Source of the DNA: Geodermatophilus nigrescens | Lineage (GTDB): Bacteria; Actinomycetota; Actinomycetes; Mycobacteriales; Geodermatophilaceae | NCBI RefSeq assembly: GCF_900129495.1 | Contig: NZ_FQVX01000001.1 | Coordinates: 558,001-622,000, forward strand | Reading direction: 5' to 3' | DNA length: 64,000 nucleotides | Part shown: one piece after another, positions 8,017 through 16,013 of the stretch | Layout of the letters: the number at the start of each line of letters is the position of its first letter | Position numbering within the stretch: the stretch's first letter is position 1 | Position numbers and translations under genes: made by a program | Notes under the pieces: model-generated | Databases searched by the model: none | Told to the model about the DNA's origin: nothing | What the model saw: only the letters and a program-made list of their open reading frames with translations

Positions 8017-8979
8017 ATGCAGACCTTCCTGCCGGTGGCCGACTTCGTGGAGAGCGCGCGGCTGCTGGACTCGCCGCGGCTGGGCAAGCAGCGTGTCGAG
8101 ACGCTGCAGGTGCTGCGCGCCCTGGAGCTGCCCGACTACGGCTGGACCTCCCACCCGGTCGTGCACATGTGGCGCGGGCGGACGGCGGCGCTGGTCGTCT
8201 ACGGCCTGGCGATGGTCCAGGTGTGGCGCGAGCGCGGGTTCGCCGACAGCACGCACACGCTGATCGCCGAGTTCGCCCCCGACGTCGAGCACGCCTCCCA
8301 GGACGAGCTGGCCCGCGCCGGCCTGCTGCCCTCCTGGGTCGGCGACGAGGCGGTGCACCGCTCGCACCGGTCGAACCTGCTCGCCAAGGACCCGGACTTC
8401 TACCGGCCCCTGTTCGAGCCGCTGTTCGGCGTCGAGCCCGACGACCTGCCCTACCTGTGGCCCGGGCACGACGACGTCCCGCCGGCGCCCGAGCCGGAGG
8501 GCACCCGGGTGTGGGTCGTGCGGCCGCGGGCGCACAACGAGCTCGGCGCCTGCCTGGCCGCCGGCGTCGTCGGGCTGGGCACCCAGTCGGGGGTCGACGT
8601 CGACGCCACCGGGCTGTCCCCGGTCGAGCTGCGGGCGCTGGCCAAGGAGCTGTCCGGGCGGCGGCCGAGCAAGGACCTGCGGCAGTTGTCGACCTTCCTC
8701 GACGAGATCCGCCCCGGCGACCCCGTGGCGCTGCCCATCGAGCACGGCGCCGGCCTGCTGCTGGGCGAGGTGCTCGGCGACTACCTCTTCGACGGCCGCG
8801 AGCTGCTGCCGCACCGCCGCCCGGCCCGCTGGGACCACGTGGTGCCCCGGGCGGCCGCCCGCCCGCCGGCCACGCTGCAGGACCCGCGCGCGCTGTTCTC
8901 CGTGGTGATCGACCCCGACGTGCTGCCGCCGTCGCTGGCCGGCACCATCTACCGGGAGCCCGCGCTGCCGCTGGTCTGA
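8017..8979 (+). CDS. MSMEG_6728-family protein with extra C-terminal domain
   Basis: 320 residues. The first 150 (MQTFLPVADFVESARLLDSP, then LGKQRVETLQVLRAL and HPVVHMWRGR) match the MSMEG_6728 family, which is distantly related to pyrimidine-dimer glycosylase-like proteins. The last 150 residues (VWVVRPRAHNELG onward, with GRRPSKDLRQLSTFLDEIRPGD in part) look like a separate alpha/beta domain resembling PUA/EVE-like or restriction-associated N-terminal modules; I am not certain of that. The usual family length is about 150, so this is a fusion. It may act on modified or damaged nucleic acid, but no reaction is known to me. A strong hairpin follows the stop. Confidence 0.65.
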   Translation: MQTFLPVADFVESARLLDSPRLGKQRVETLQVLRALELPDYGWTSHPVVHMWRGRTAALVVYGLAMVQVWRERGFADSTHTLIAEFAPDVEHASQDELARAGLLPSWVGDEAVHRSHRSNLLAKDPDFYRPLFEPLFGVEPDDLPYLWPGHDDVPPAPEPEGTRVWVVRPRAHNELGACLAAGVVGLGTQSGVDVDATGLSPVELRALAKELSGRRPSKDLRQLSTFLDEIRPGDPVALPIEHGAGLLLGEVLGDYLFDGRELLPHRRPARWDHVVPRAAARPPATLQDPRALFSVVIDPDVLPPSLAGTIYREPALPLV

Positions 8980-9003
8980 GGGGGGCGCCGGGCGGCGCCC
9001 CCC
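8980..9003. terminator. bidirectional terminator hairpin
   Basis: A perfect 10-bp inverted repeat GGGGGGCGCC/GGCGCCCCCC with a 4-nt loop starts right after the stop of the 8017-8979 gene and just before the end of the convergent thioesterase gene. There is no T-tract, as is common in actinobacteria. Confidence 0.7.
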
Positions 9004-9010
9004 CGCCCTG

Positions 9011-9430
9011 TCAGGCCCCGGGCAGCGGCACGTTCTGCAGCCGCACCTGGCCGCGGGCGACGAGCTTGCCGTCCTCGGCGCGGGTGAGCTGCACCAGCCA
9101 CAACTGCAGGGTGCGGCCCTGCTGGACCGGCTCCGCGACGACGTCGAGCCGCCCGGCGGTGACCGGCCGCAGGAAGTCGGTGCTGTTGTTGACCCCGACG
9201 GCGAACTGGCCGCGGTCGGCGACGGCGACGCTGGCCCCGATCGAGGCCGCCGACTCGATCACCGCGCAGTAGACGCCGCCGTGCACGACGCCCCACGGCG
9301 TGTGCTGGTCGGGCCCGAGCTCGACGGTGCCGGTGACCCGGGTGCCGGTGGCCTCGGCGACGTCGAAGCCGGTGGCCGCCACGAAGGCGCTGGCCGAGGA
9401 CCGGTCGACGCCGGGCAGCTCCGCGCTCAC
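9011..9430 (-). CDS. PaaI-family hotdog thioesterase
   Basis: 139 residues with the PaaI hotdog signature: HTPWGVVHGGVYCAVIESAAS contains the conserved HGG plus a glutamate used by acyl-CoA thioesterases, followed by VGVNNSTDFLRPVTAGRL (in part). These enzymes hydrolyse acyl- or aryl-CoA thioesters in the cytoplasm. The GTG start at 9430 overlaps the stop of the upstream VOC gene, so the two are co-translated. The substrate is unknown. Confidence 0.85.
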   Translation of the reverse strand: MSAELPGVDRSSASAFVAATGFDVAEATGTRVTGTVELGPDQHTPWGVVHGGVYCAVIESAASIGASVAVADRGQFAVGVNNSTDFLRPVTAGRLDVVAEPVQQGRTLQLWLVQLTRAEDGKLVARGQVRLQNVPLPGA

Positions 9431-9798
9431 GCGGCGTCCCACACGAGGCAGAACGGGTGGCCCACCGGGTCGGCGTAGACGCGGAAGTCGCCCCCGCCGC
9501 CGGGCAGCTTCCGGGCGCCGAGCGCGAGCGCCCGCGGCTCGGCCTCGTCGATGTCGCGCACGAAGACGTCGAGGTGGAACTGCTGCGGCCGCGCCGGGTC
9601 GGGCCAGTCCGGCGGCACGAGGTCCGGCGCCTGCTGGAAGGCCAGCCGGTGCCCCTGCCCGGTGACCACCACCCAGTCGTCGCCGGGGGAGCCCTTGCTC
9701 ACCTCCATCCCGAGCAGGTCGGCGTAGAAGGTGGCGAGCGCGTGGGCGTCGGGCGCGTCGATGACGACGCTGTGCAGCGAGCCGATCATGGAGCCCAT
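9427..9798 (-). CDS. VOC-superfamily (glyoxalase-like) protein
   Basis: About 123 residues with one vicinal-oxygen-chelate domain pair: an N-terminal LHSVVIDAPDAHALATFYAD half and a C-terminal FHLDVFVRDIDEAEPRA half ending DPVGHPFCLVWD. These typically coordinate a divalent metal or act as binding proteins; the substrate is unknown. Either ATG 9798 or ATG 9789 may be used. It precedes and overlaps the thioesterase gene in a two-gene unit. Confidence 0.8.
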   Translation of the reverse strand: MGSMIGSLHSVVIDAPDAHALATFYADLLGMEVSKGSPGDDWVVVTGQGHRLAFQQAPDLVPPDWPDPARPQQFHLDVFVRDIDEAEPRALALGARKLPGGGGDFRVYADPVGHPFCLVWDAA

Positions 9799-9879
9799 CC
9801 TGGCCGGTCGGCGCCGTCCCCACCGCCGGTGATCGGGCCGTCCGGCGCAGGGACCCGGCCACGGGGGAGGATCGCCGAC

Positions 9880-10578
9880 GTGCCCGACCCGACCGACCAG
9901 CCCCCCGTCCTCGGCTCGCTGACCTGGGAGCCCGCCGCCGCCCGCGCCGACCTGCTCGGGGACGCCGTGGCCGCCGCGCTGCCCGCGCTGACCGGCCCCG
10001 CCTGGGTGGCGCCGGTCGACGACGACCTCGCCGACACCGCCGCCTTCACCGAGGCCTACGGCGTCCCGCTGGAGGCCTCGGCGAACTGCGTCGTGGTGGC
10101 CACCCGCCGGGCCGGGCAGACGGCGCTCGCCGCGTGCGTGGTGCTGGCCACCACCCGCGCCGACGTCAACGGGCTGGTCCGCCGGCACCTCGGCGCGCGC
10201 AAGGCGTCCTTCGCCCCGCAGGACGTCGCCGTCGCCGAGTCCGGCATGGCCTACGGCGGCATCACGCCGGTGGGCCTGCCGCCGTCGTGGCCGGTGCTCG
10301 TCGACGCAGCGGTGGCGGCCGCCGAGCTCGTCGTCGTCGGGTCGGGCACGCGCGGGGCGAAGCTCGCGCTGCCCGGGTCGGTGCTCGCGGCGCTGCCCGG
10401 GGCCGAGGTCCTCGAGGGTCTCGGCGTCCCGGTCGCCGACCAGCCGCAGCCGGCCCCGGCCGGGCCTGTCGAGCGGGCGCCCGACGACCGCGACGTCGGC
10501 TGGGGCGAGCGGCCCGACGACGCCGACCCCGACCGGCGCTACCTGGAGGACCGCCCGCCCCACTGGGGCAGCGACTAG
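9880..10578 (+). CDS. YbaK/EbsC-type aminoacyl-tRNA deacylase-like protein
   Basis: 232 residues. The central part (EASANCVVVATRRAG, DVNGLVRRHLGARKASFA, then SGMAYGGITPVGLP) matches the YbaK/ProX deacylase fold, including the conserved lysine in ARKASFA and the GGITP glycine loop. Members hydrolyse mis-charged aminoacyl-tRNA, for example Cys-tRNA-Pro. GTG 9880 follows GGGGGAGG by nine bases. The acidic C-terminal 40 residues are an extension. The gene runs convergent with mscL, with a 4-bp overlap of the ends. Confidence 0.82.
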   Translation: MPDPTDQPPVLGSLTWEPAAARADLLGDAVAAALPALTGPAWVAPVDDDLADTAAFTEAYGVPLEASANCVVVATRRAGQTALAACVVLATTRADVNGLVRRHLGARKASFAPQDVAVAESGMAYGGITPVGLPPSWPVLVDAAVAAAELVVVGSGTRGAKLALPGSVLAALPGAEVLEGLGVPVADQPQPAPAGPVERAPDDRDVGWGERPDDADPDRRYLEDRPPHWGSD

Positions 10579-11009
10579 AGGGCGGTCGAGCCCGGCCCGC
10601 CGGGACGCCCGCCGGGGCCCGCCCCCTGCTGCGCGCGCAGCAGGTCGCGGATCTCGGCGAGCAGCTCCACCTGGGTGGGCGCCACGGGGCCCGCCTCCTC
10701 GCCGCGCTTGCGCCGCTCGGCGACCTTCTTGAGCGGCAGCACCACGACGAAGTAGACGACCGCCGCGGTGAGCACGAAGGTGATCACCTGGCTGATGAAC
10801 GCGCCGTAGGTGAACGTCTGGCCGTTCACCGTGAAGGTGCCGCCCACCTCGCCGCCGCCGGCCACCAGGCCGATCAGCGGGGTGAGGAACGAGTCGGTGA
10901 ACGCGGTGACGACGGCGGTGAACGCGGCGCCGATGACGACGGCGACGGCCAGCTCGACCACGTTGCCGCGCAGCAGGAAGTCCTTGAAGCCCTTGAGCAC
11001 GGGCCCCAT
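10575..11009 (-). CDS. mscL: large-conductance mechanosensitive channel MscL
   Basis: 144 residues. An N-terminal amphipathic helix (LKGFKDFLLRGNVVELAVAV) leads into TM1 with the gating-pore glycine/alanine pattern, then a periplasmic loop, TM2 (FVLTAAVVYFVVVLPL) and a cytoplasmic helix with the charged cluster KKVAERRKRGEE. It opens under membrane tension to release solutes during hypo-osmotic shock. The ATG at 11009 directly follows the upstream gene, with GAGGAG spanning that gene's stop, so the two are an operon. The C-terminal Gly/Pro-rich tail is longer than in E. coli. Confidence 0.96.
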   Translation of the reverse strand: MGPVLKGFKDFLLRGNVVELAVAVVIGAAFTAVVTAFTDSFLTPLIGLVAGGGEVGGTFTVNGQTFTYGAFISQVITFVLTAAVVYFVVVLPLKKVAERRKRGEEAGPVAPTQVELLAEIRDLLRAQQGAGPGGRPGGPGSTAL

Positions 11010-11013
11010 CTCC

Positions 11014-11613
11014 TCACGGCGGGGCGGGCAGGTTCAACGTCAGCGTGGCGGTGGTGGCGGCAGCGGCGAGTGTGGCGGCCGTGTCCTCGTCGACGGCGAG
11101 GACGAGCAGGCCCTCGTCGTCCGGCGCGGCGAGCACGAGCGCGCCCCGCGCGACCGTCGCGGCCGAGGGCGTCCCGGCGGAGGTGGCCAGCACGTCGACG
11201 CGGTCGCCGGCGGCGGCGAGGCGGGCGACCCCGAGGTCGGCCAGCCGCACCGGGGCGGCCACCTGGCCGGCGGGCAGCAGCGCCGTCAGGCCGGGGCCGA
11301 CCAGGCGGACGTCGGTGACCGGCTCACCGGCCCGCACCGGCGCGGCGAGCACCCGCCCGGCGAGCGCGGCCGGGTCGGCCGTCGACCCCGCCGGGGCGGC
11401 CGGCAGCTCGACGACCGCCAGGGACCCGGCGGCCAGCACCGACCCGGCGGGGAGGTCGGCCGCGGCCGTCGCCACCGGGGTGCCCGGCGCCGGAGGGGCG
11501 GGTGGCTGCTCGGGCGGGCGGACCGCCAGCACCAGCGCGGAGGCGACGAGCAGCGCGGCGACGACGCGGCGCAGCAGCAGGACGGGGGACCGGGGCCGGC
11601 GCAGGCGGGGCAC
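11014..11613 (-). CDS. membrane-anchored SAF-domain protein
   Basis: 199 residues: an arginine-rich start, one membrane helix (VVAALLVASALVLAV), a Pro/Ala linker, then a SAF domain (PVATAAADLPAGSVLAAGSL, in part) and a beta-rich tail. SAF domains of this type are found in CpaB/RcpC pilus-assembly proteins and in actinobacterial homologues of unknown role. It is coupled to mscL downstream. In this lineage it usually sits between the FmdB-like gene and mscL, as here. Extracytoplasmic location is inferred. Confidence 0.8.
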   Translation of the reverse strand: MPRLRRPRSPVLLLRRVVAALLVASALVLAVRPPEQPPAPPAPGTPVATAAADLPAGSVLAAGSLAVVELPAAPAGSTADPAALAGRVLAAPVRAGEPVTDVRLVGPGLTALLPAGQVAAPVRLADLGVARLAAAGDRVDVLATSAGTPSAATVARGALVLAAPDDEGLLVLAVDEDTAATLAAAATTATLTLNLPAPP

Positions 11614-11697
11614 CGGCCCAGGCTGGGTGAGTGCCTCCCGCCGCGGGACGGGCGGCGGGAGGGTGTGGAGGAGCCGTCCGGGTGTGGACGGCGCGGC

Positions 11698-12036
11698 TCA
11701 GGAGGCCGCGGCCTTGCTCCCGCCCGAGGACGACGAGGTCGACGACGAGGAGGAGCTGGAGGACTCCTTCGACGACGACGACGCGGAGGACGACGAGCCC
11801 GACGAGGAGTCGCTGGAGCCCGAGGCCTTCGCCGGCTCGGTGGAGCTGGAGCCCGAGCGGCTGTCGGTGCGGTAGAAGCCGGAGCCCTTGAACACCACGC
11901 CGACCGAGCCGTAGACCTTGCGCACGGGCGCGCCGCAGGTCGGGCACTCGGCGACCGCGGCGTCGGTGAAGGACTGCACCACCTCGAACTGGTGCTTGCC
12001 CTCGGGGTTGGTGCAGACGTACTGGTACGTGGGCAC
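11698..12036 (-). CDS. FmdB-family zinc-ribbon protein with serine-rich tail (Ruc-like)
   Basis: 112 residues: an FmdB zinc-ribbon head (VPTYQYVC through CPTCGAPVRKVYG), the conserved GVVFKGSGFYRTD segment, then a disordered tail that is mostly serine. The M. tuberculosis counterpart Rv0991c (Ruc) is a redox-regulated chaperone that works with Hsp70. The usual first CxxC is C8-T-N-P here, so one zinc cysteine is missing; His15 could substitute. GTG 12036 has AGGAG nine bases upstream. Assignment to Ruc rests on architecture and synteny, not on a search. Confidence 0.8.
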   Translation of the reverse strand: MPTYQYVCTNPEGKHQFEVVQSFTDAAVAECPTCGAPVRKVYGSVGVVFKGSGFYRTDSRSGSSSTEPAKASGSSDSSSGSSSSASSSSKESSSSSSSSTSSSSGGSKAAAS

Positions 12037-12178
12037 GGTGCGGCACTCCTGGTCGAGCGTGGGACGGGTGGGCCCGGCGCCGGCTGGCACTCGGGGCCCT
12101 CGACTGCCAATGATGCGCCACGTCCCGACCCGGCGTCCACGTGATCCGCGTGGTGTCGCCCCGGCGGGTCAGCGGCCC

Positions 12179-12184
12179 TAGCGT
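12179..12184 (+). promoter_or_regulatory. -10 hexamer for leaderless MBL gene
   Basis: TAGCGT lies six bases upstream of the ATG at 12191, so transcription should begin at or next to the start codon. Confidence 0.55.
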
Positions 12185-12190
12185 GCGCTC

Positions 12191-12769
12191 ATGGCCGACC
12201 TCGCCCGCACCGCCCGCGTCGACGTCCTCGTCGAGGGCTACGCCCGCCTGCCGAACGTCGCCGGCACGGTGACCCTGGTCCGCGACGCCGGCCGGGTGGT
12301 CGTCGTCGACCCGGGGATGGTGGCCGACCGCGACCTGGTGCTGGCGCCGATGCGCGCGCTCGGGGTCGCGCCCGAGGACGTCACGGACGTCGTCGTCAGC
12401 CACCACCACCTCGACCACACGGTCAACATCGCGCTGTTCCCGGTGGTGCCGGTGCACGACTTCCAGTCGGTCATCGAGGGGGACGTGTTCACCCGCCGCC
12501 CGGCCGACGGCGTGCAGCTCACCCCGGCGGTGCGGCTGCTGGCCACGCCCGGGCACACGCCGCAGGACGTCACCACGCTGGTCGGCACCGCGGACGACGT
12601 CGTCGCGCTGACCCACCTGTGGTGGACCGGCGAGGGCCCGGCCGACGACCCCTACGCGCCCGACCGCGACCAGCTGCGGCAGCAGCGCGAGCGGGTGCTC
12701 GAGCTCGCCACGCTCGTCGTGCCGGGCCACGGCGCGCCGTTCCGGCCGGGGACCTCGACCCCGCGCTAG
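12191..12769 (+). CDS. metallo-beta-lactamase-fold hydrolase
   Basis: 192 residues with the MBL metal motif HHHLDH at about 74-79, an aspartate/glycine strand VVVVDPGM, the third-ligand histidine in TPGHTPQD and the last in VVPGHGAPF. The short length and histidine pattern are closest to MBLAC1-like hydrolases, which act on nucleic-acid or ester substrates; the true substrate is not predictable. There is no signal peptide, so it is cytoplasmic. It is probably transcribed leaderless from the TAGCGT at 12179. Confidence 0.85.
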   Translation: MADLARTARVDVLVEGYARLPNVAGTVTLVRDAGRVVVVDPGMVADRDLVLAPMRALGVAPEDVTDVVVSHHHLDHTVNIALFPVVPVHDFQSVIEGDVFTRRPADGVQLTPAVRLLATPGHTPQDVTTLVGTADDVVALTHLWWTGEGPADDPYAPDRDQLRQQRERVLELATLVVPGHGAPFRPGTSTPR

Positions 12770-13173
12770 CCCGGGAGCCGGGTCGCCCGGCGCAGCGCGG
12801 CCAGCCCGGCCCCGGTGCCGGGCCAGTGCCGGGCGACGGCGTCGGGACCGGCCCGGCGCACCACCGAGCGCAGCACGAGCGCCACGGCGACGGCGTCGTC
12901 GGCCCAGCCGATGACCGGGATGACGTCGGGCACGAGGTCGACCGGCATCGCGAGGTAGCCCAGCAGCAGCCAGAGCCGCACCCGGACGCCGCGCGGCAGC
13001 GAGCGGTCTCCGGCCAGCCGGCGGACCAGCCGCAGCACGTCGGGCAGCAGCCGCAGCAGCTCGCGCGCCCGCAGCTCGTCGGGCCGGGCCGCCCACAGCG
13101 CCGCGAGCAGCACCAGCCAGCACAGCAGCAGGCCCGCGCCGACGCCGAGCAGCGTCCACGCCCAGTCCGGCAC
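12766..13173 (-). CDS. YkvA-type DUF1232 membrane protein
   Basis: 135 residues: an N-terminal membrane helix (LLGVGAGLLLCWLVLLAALW) and a C-terminal DUF1232 core with its hallmark PVDLVPDVIPVIGWADDA followed by a second helix. The family is widespread and its role unknown. GTG 13173 is the likely start; upstream in-frame sequence is low-complexity. The gene ends inside the last codons of the convergent MBL gene (4-bp overlap). Confidence 0.82.
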   Translation of the reverse strand: MPDWAWTLLGVGAGLLLCWLVLLAALWAARPDELRARELLRLLPDVLRLVRRLAGDRSLPRGVRVRLWLLLGYLAMPVDLVPDVIPVIGWADDAVAVALVLRSVVRRAGPDAVARHWPGTGAGLAALRRATRLPG

Positions 13174-13249
13174 GGTGCCCAGTCTGGCGGGGCGCCGGCG
13201 GCGCGGCGAGGGTCCCCACGACGGCGGGCCACCCGGCAGGATCCGCCGG

Positions 13250-13729
13250 GTGAGCCTGCGCATCCCCCCGTCCGTGGGCGTCGAGGTCGAGGTCGCGGCA
13301 GCCCTGGAGGCGGTCTGGTCGGTGCTGGCCGACCCGACCCGGATCGGCGAGTGGAGCGCCGAGTGCGTCCGGGCGGCCTGGCTCCCCGGGTCCACGCACG
13401 TCGCGCCCGGCGCCCGGTTCCGCGGGGAGAACCGGGTGGGCCGGTCGCGGTGGGCGCGGGTCTGCGAGGTCACCGAGGTCGACCCGGGCCGGGTGCTGGC
13501 CTGGCGGACCCTGCCGGGCGGGCCCTACCGCGACCGCACGCACTGGCGGGTCGTCCTCGAGCCCACCGCCACCGGAACCCGCATCGCCCAGCGCTACGAC
13601 CTCACCGGCATGCCGGTCGCGATGGAGCTCCTGGCCGCCCTGCTCCTGCCCGCGCACCGCGACCGCTCCGCCGGCCTGCGCGCCGACCTCGAGCGCCTGG
13701 GCCGGGTCGCCGCGGGGGTCCCGGTGTGA
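13250..13729 (+). CDS. SRPBCC-family protein (polyketide cyclase/dehydratase-like)
   Basis: 159 residues. VEVAAALEAVWSVLADPTRIGEW is the classic SRPBCC N-terminus (quoted only as a motif), followed by FRGENRVGRSRWARVCEV and the central THWRVVLEPTATGTRIAQ strands. It is predicted to bind a hydrophobic ligand. GTG 13250 has CAGGAT seven bases before it. Its stop overlaps the start of the next gene (GTGTGA), so the two are coupled. Confidence 0.8.
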   Translation: MSLRIPPSVGVEVEVAAALEAVWSVLADPTRIGEWSAECVRAAWLPGSTHVAPGARFRGENRVGRSRWARVCEVTEVDPGRVLAWRTLPGGPYRDRTHWRVVLEPTATGTRIAQRYDLTGMPVAMELLAALLLPAHRDRSAGLRADLERLGRVAAGVPV

Positions 13730-14406
13730 GCGCCCTCGACCTGCCGGCCGCCCTCGCCGCCGAGCAGCGGGGCTTCGCCGCGCTGGCCCGGGGCGCCGAC
13801 CCTCGCCTCCCCGTGCCGGGCTGCGCGCCGTGGTGCGTCGAGGACCTGGTCCGCCACCTCGCCGCCATCCACCGCTGGGCGGCGGCCTGCGCGCGCACCG
13901 GACCCGAGGGGCCGCTGCCCGACGACGAGCCGTTCGCGGAGGACGCCCCCGACTACCCCTCCGCCGCGGCCGAGCTCCGCACCGCCCTCGCGGACCCGGG
14001 CCGGCCCTGTGCGAGCTTCGTCGGCCCGGTGACGGCGGGATGGTGGACCCGCCGCCAGGTGCACGAGACGCTGGTGCACCGCCTCGACCTCGCCGCCGCC
14101 CTCGGCGTGCCGGCCGGGGCCGACCCGCGGGTGGCCGCCGACTGCGTCGCCGAGGTGCTCGACACGATGCACCCGCGCCAGGTGCGGCTGGGCCGGGTGG
14201 CCCCGCCGCGCTGCGCGGTGCTGCTCACCGCGCCGTCCGGGTCCTGGGTGCTCGGGCCCGGCGAGCCGGTCGCCGAGGTCGCCGGGCCCGAGCTGGCGCT
14301 CGCCCGCCTGCTGTGGCGGCGCGCCTCGCTCGGTGACCCGCGACTCGCCGTCCGCGGGGACCGCGGGGCGGCCGCCGAGGTGCTCGCCGGAGCCCTGACG
14401 CCCTGA
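13726..14406 (+). CDS. maleylpyruvate isomerase-like (mycothiol-dependent, DinB-fold) protein
   Basis: 226 residues. The N-terminal DinB-like four-helix part (VPGCAPWCVEDLVRHLAAIH) and the RRQVHETLVHRLDLAAAL motif supply the histidine/glutamate metal site of mycothiol-dependent maleylpyruvate isomerase-type proteins. A C-terminal beta-rich SCP2-like half follows. These are actinobacterial mycothiol S-transferase relatives; the physiological substrate is unknown. It is coupled to the SRPBCC gene. Confidence 0.8.
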   Translation: MSALDLPAALAAEQRGFAALARGADPRLPVPGCAPWCVEDLVRHLAAIHRWAAACARTGPEGPLPDDEPFAEDAPDYPSAAAELRTALADPGRPCASFVGPVTAGWWTRRQVHETLVHRLDLAAALGVPAGADPRVAADCVAEVLDTMHPRQVRLGRVAPPRCAVLLTAPSGSWVLGPGEPVAEVAGPELALARLLWRRASLGDPRLAVRGDRGAAAEVLAGALTP

Positions 14407-14409
14407 CGG

Positions 14410-15711
14410 TCAGGCGACGGCGAGCCTCCCGTGGCGCCGGTCGTCCCCGGCCGCCTCGCGGGTGGACTCGCGGGTGGCGAGCACCGCCTGCGCCACCGAG
14501 CCGGCCGCGGCCTGCAGCTGCTCGGGGGTGTGGGTGGCCATGACCGACAGCCGGAGCACGCCCTTGCCGCGCGGGACGGCCGGGTAGGCGACCGCGTTGC
14601 AGTAGACGCCGGCCTCGTAGGCGGCCCGCCAGGCGGCGACGGTGGCGGCCTCGCTGCCGGTCGGGACGGCGATCACCGCGCCGCTGCCGGGCAGCGGCGG
14701 CGTGCCGGCCACCGACAGCTCCACCCGCAGCTTGACGCCGTTCTCCTGCAGCCGGGTCCGGCGCTCCGGCTCGGCGCGCAGGATCCGCAGCGCGGCGAGC
14801 GCGGCGCCGACGCCGGCGGGCTCGTTGGCGGCGCTGAAGACGTAGGGCATGGCGCTGGCCCGGATGCCGTCGGCCACCGCACGGGACGTGAGCACCGCGC
14901 CGCCCACGCTGGCCAGCGACTTGCTGAAGGCGAGGGTGATCCCGTCGACCCGGTCGAGCGCGCCGGTGGCCTCGGCCGCGCCCAGGCCGTGCTCGCCCAG
15001 CACGCCCAGGCCGTGCGCCTCGTCCACGACCAGGCGCGCGCCGTAGTGCGCGCACAGGTCGGCGATCGCGGCCAGGGGCGCGGTCTCGCCGGTCATCGAG
15101 TAGACGCCGTCGACGACGACCACCGCGCCGGCCTCCGGGTCGAGCCGGGCCAGCCGGCGGGCCAGGGAGTCGGTGCTGTTGTGGGTGAACCGGATGACGG
15201 TGCCGCGGCTGGCGGCCGCGCCGGCGTGCACGCTGGCGTGGGCGTGGGCGTCGACGAGCAGCGCGTCGCCGGGGGCGCAGGCGGTCGACAGCAGCGCCAC
15301 GTTGGCGTTGACGCCCGAGGAGGTCAGCACCGCCGCCTCGACGCCGTAGAGGTCGGCGAGCTCCTCCTCCAGCTGCAGGTGCAGCCGGGTGGTGCCGTTG
15401 AGGACGCGGCTGCCCGAGGTGCTGGTGCCGTAGCGGCGCACCGCCGCGACGGCGGCGTCGACGACGCGCTCGTCGCCGGCCAGGCCGAGGTAGTTGTTGC
15501 TGCCCAGGTTCACCCGCGGGACGCCGTCGTCGTAGACGGTGACCGGCTCGGGGGCGCCCGCCGTCGGCACGCCGTGCGTGTTGGAGCCCTCCCGGACGTG
15601 CTCACGGAACAGGGCGGCGAGGGGGTCCTGCAGCAGCGGGGCGAAGGCGTCGCGTCGGCCGCTCCCGGTGTCCGGTCCGGTGCGCGGTCCGGCGGTCGGG
15701 GCGTGGTGCAC
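14410..15711 (-). CDS. alpha-oxoamine synthase (8-amino-7-oxononanoate/KBL-type aminotransferase)
   Basis: 433 residues of a fold-type I PLP enzyme. Motifs are NLGSNNYLGLAGD, GTSTSGSRVLNGT, VVDEAHGLGVLGEHG and the Schiff-base lysine in LAFSKSLAS. The family condenses an amino acid with an acyl-CoA (BioF, KBL, SPT, CqsA-like). No biotin genes are nearby, so BioF is not assumed. GTG 15711 has GGAG five bases upstream; a TTG at 15786 would add 25 low-complexity residues. It is transcribed divergently from the LLM gene across a region with iterated repeats. Confidence 0.82.
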   Translation of the reverse strand: MHHAPTAGPRTGPDTGSGRRDAFAPLLQDPLAALFREHVREGSNTHGVPTAGAPEPVTVYDDGVPRVNLGSNNYLGLAGDERVVDAAVAAVRRYGTSTSGSRVLNGTTRLHLQLEEELADLYGVEAAVLTSSGVNANVALLSTACAPGDALLVDAHAHASVHAGAAASRGTVIRFTHNSTDSLARRLARLDPEAGAVVVVDGVYSMTGETAPLAAIADLCAHYGARLVVDEAHGLGVLGEHGLGAAEATGALDRVDGITLAFSKSLASVGGAVLTSRAVADGIRASAMPYVFSAANEPAGVGAALAALRILRAEPERRTRLQENGVKLRVELSVAGTPPLPGSGAVIAVPTGSEAATVAAWRAAYEAGVYCNAVAYPAVPRGKGVLRLSVMATHTPEQLQAAAGSVAQAVLATRESTREAAGDDRRHGRLAVA

Positions 15712-15806
15712 GGGGGCTCCGTTCGGGATGTGCGGCGGAGGGTCCGGCGCTGCGACACCCTCGCCAGCGCCGTGACTCTCCGTCAACGGTGGGTCAGCTC
15801 ACAGTC

Positions 15807-15885
15807 CGACCGGGTGACCCTCGTGCCCCCGTTGTGCGACACCCGGTCGTCGTCTGCTCACCGTGCGTACCACCTCGACCGGGTG
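15807..15885. promoter_or_regulatory. three iterated CGACCGGGTG elements in a divergent promoter region
   Basis: CGACCGGGTG occurs at 15807-15816 and 15876-15885, with its exact reverse complement at 15840-15849; spacing is 33 and 36 bp start to start. They lie in the gap of about 300 bp between the divergent alpha-oxoamine synthase and LLM genes, suggesting operators for one regulator. No other feature is seen in that gap. Confidence 0.5.
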
Positions 15886-16013
15886 GTGCGCGTCCGTACG
15901 GGTGAGACGCGCCGGTGCCGCTCGTGCCCGTGACCGCCCGGAGACCCTCCGGCCACGTGGTCGACACCGGCGGGCGGGAAGGCGAGCCGGTCCCGGGGGC
16001 GTTGCCGCAGGTG

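Noticed and set aside
5836..8838. A 1,000-codon open frame on the minus strand
   Set aside because: It is antisense to five recognisable genes and rich in Arg/Pro/Gly; long open shadow frames are expected at about 75% GC.
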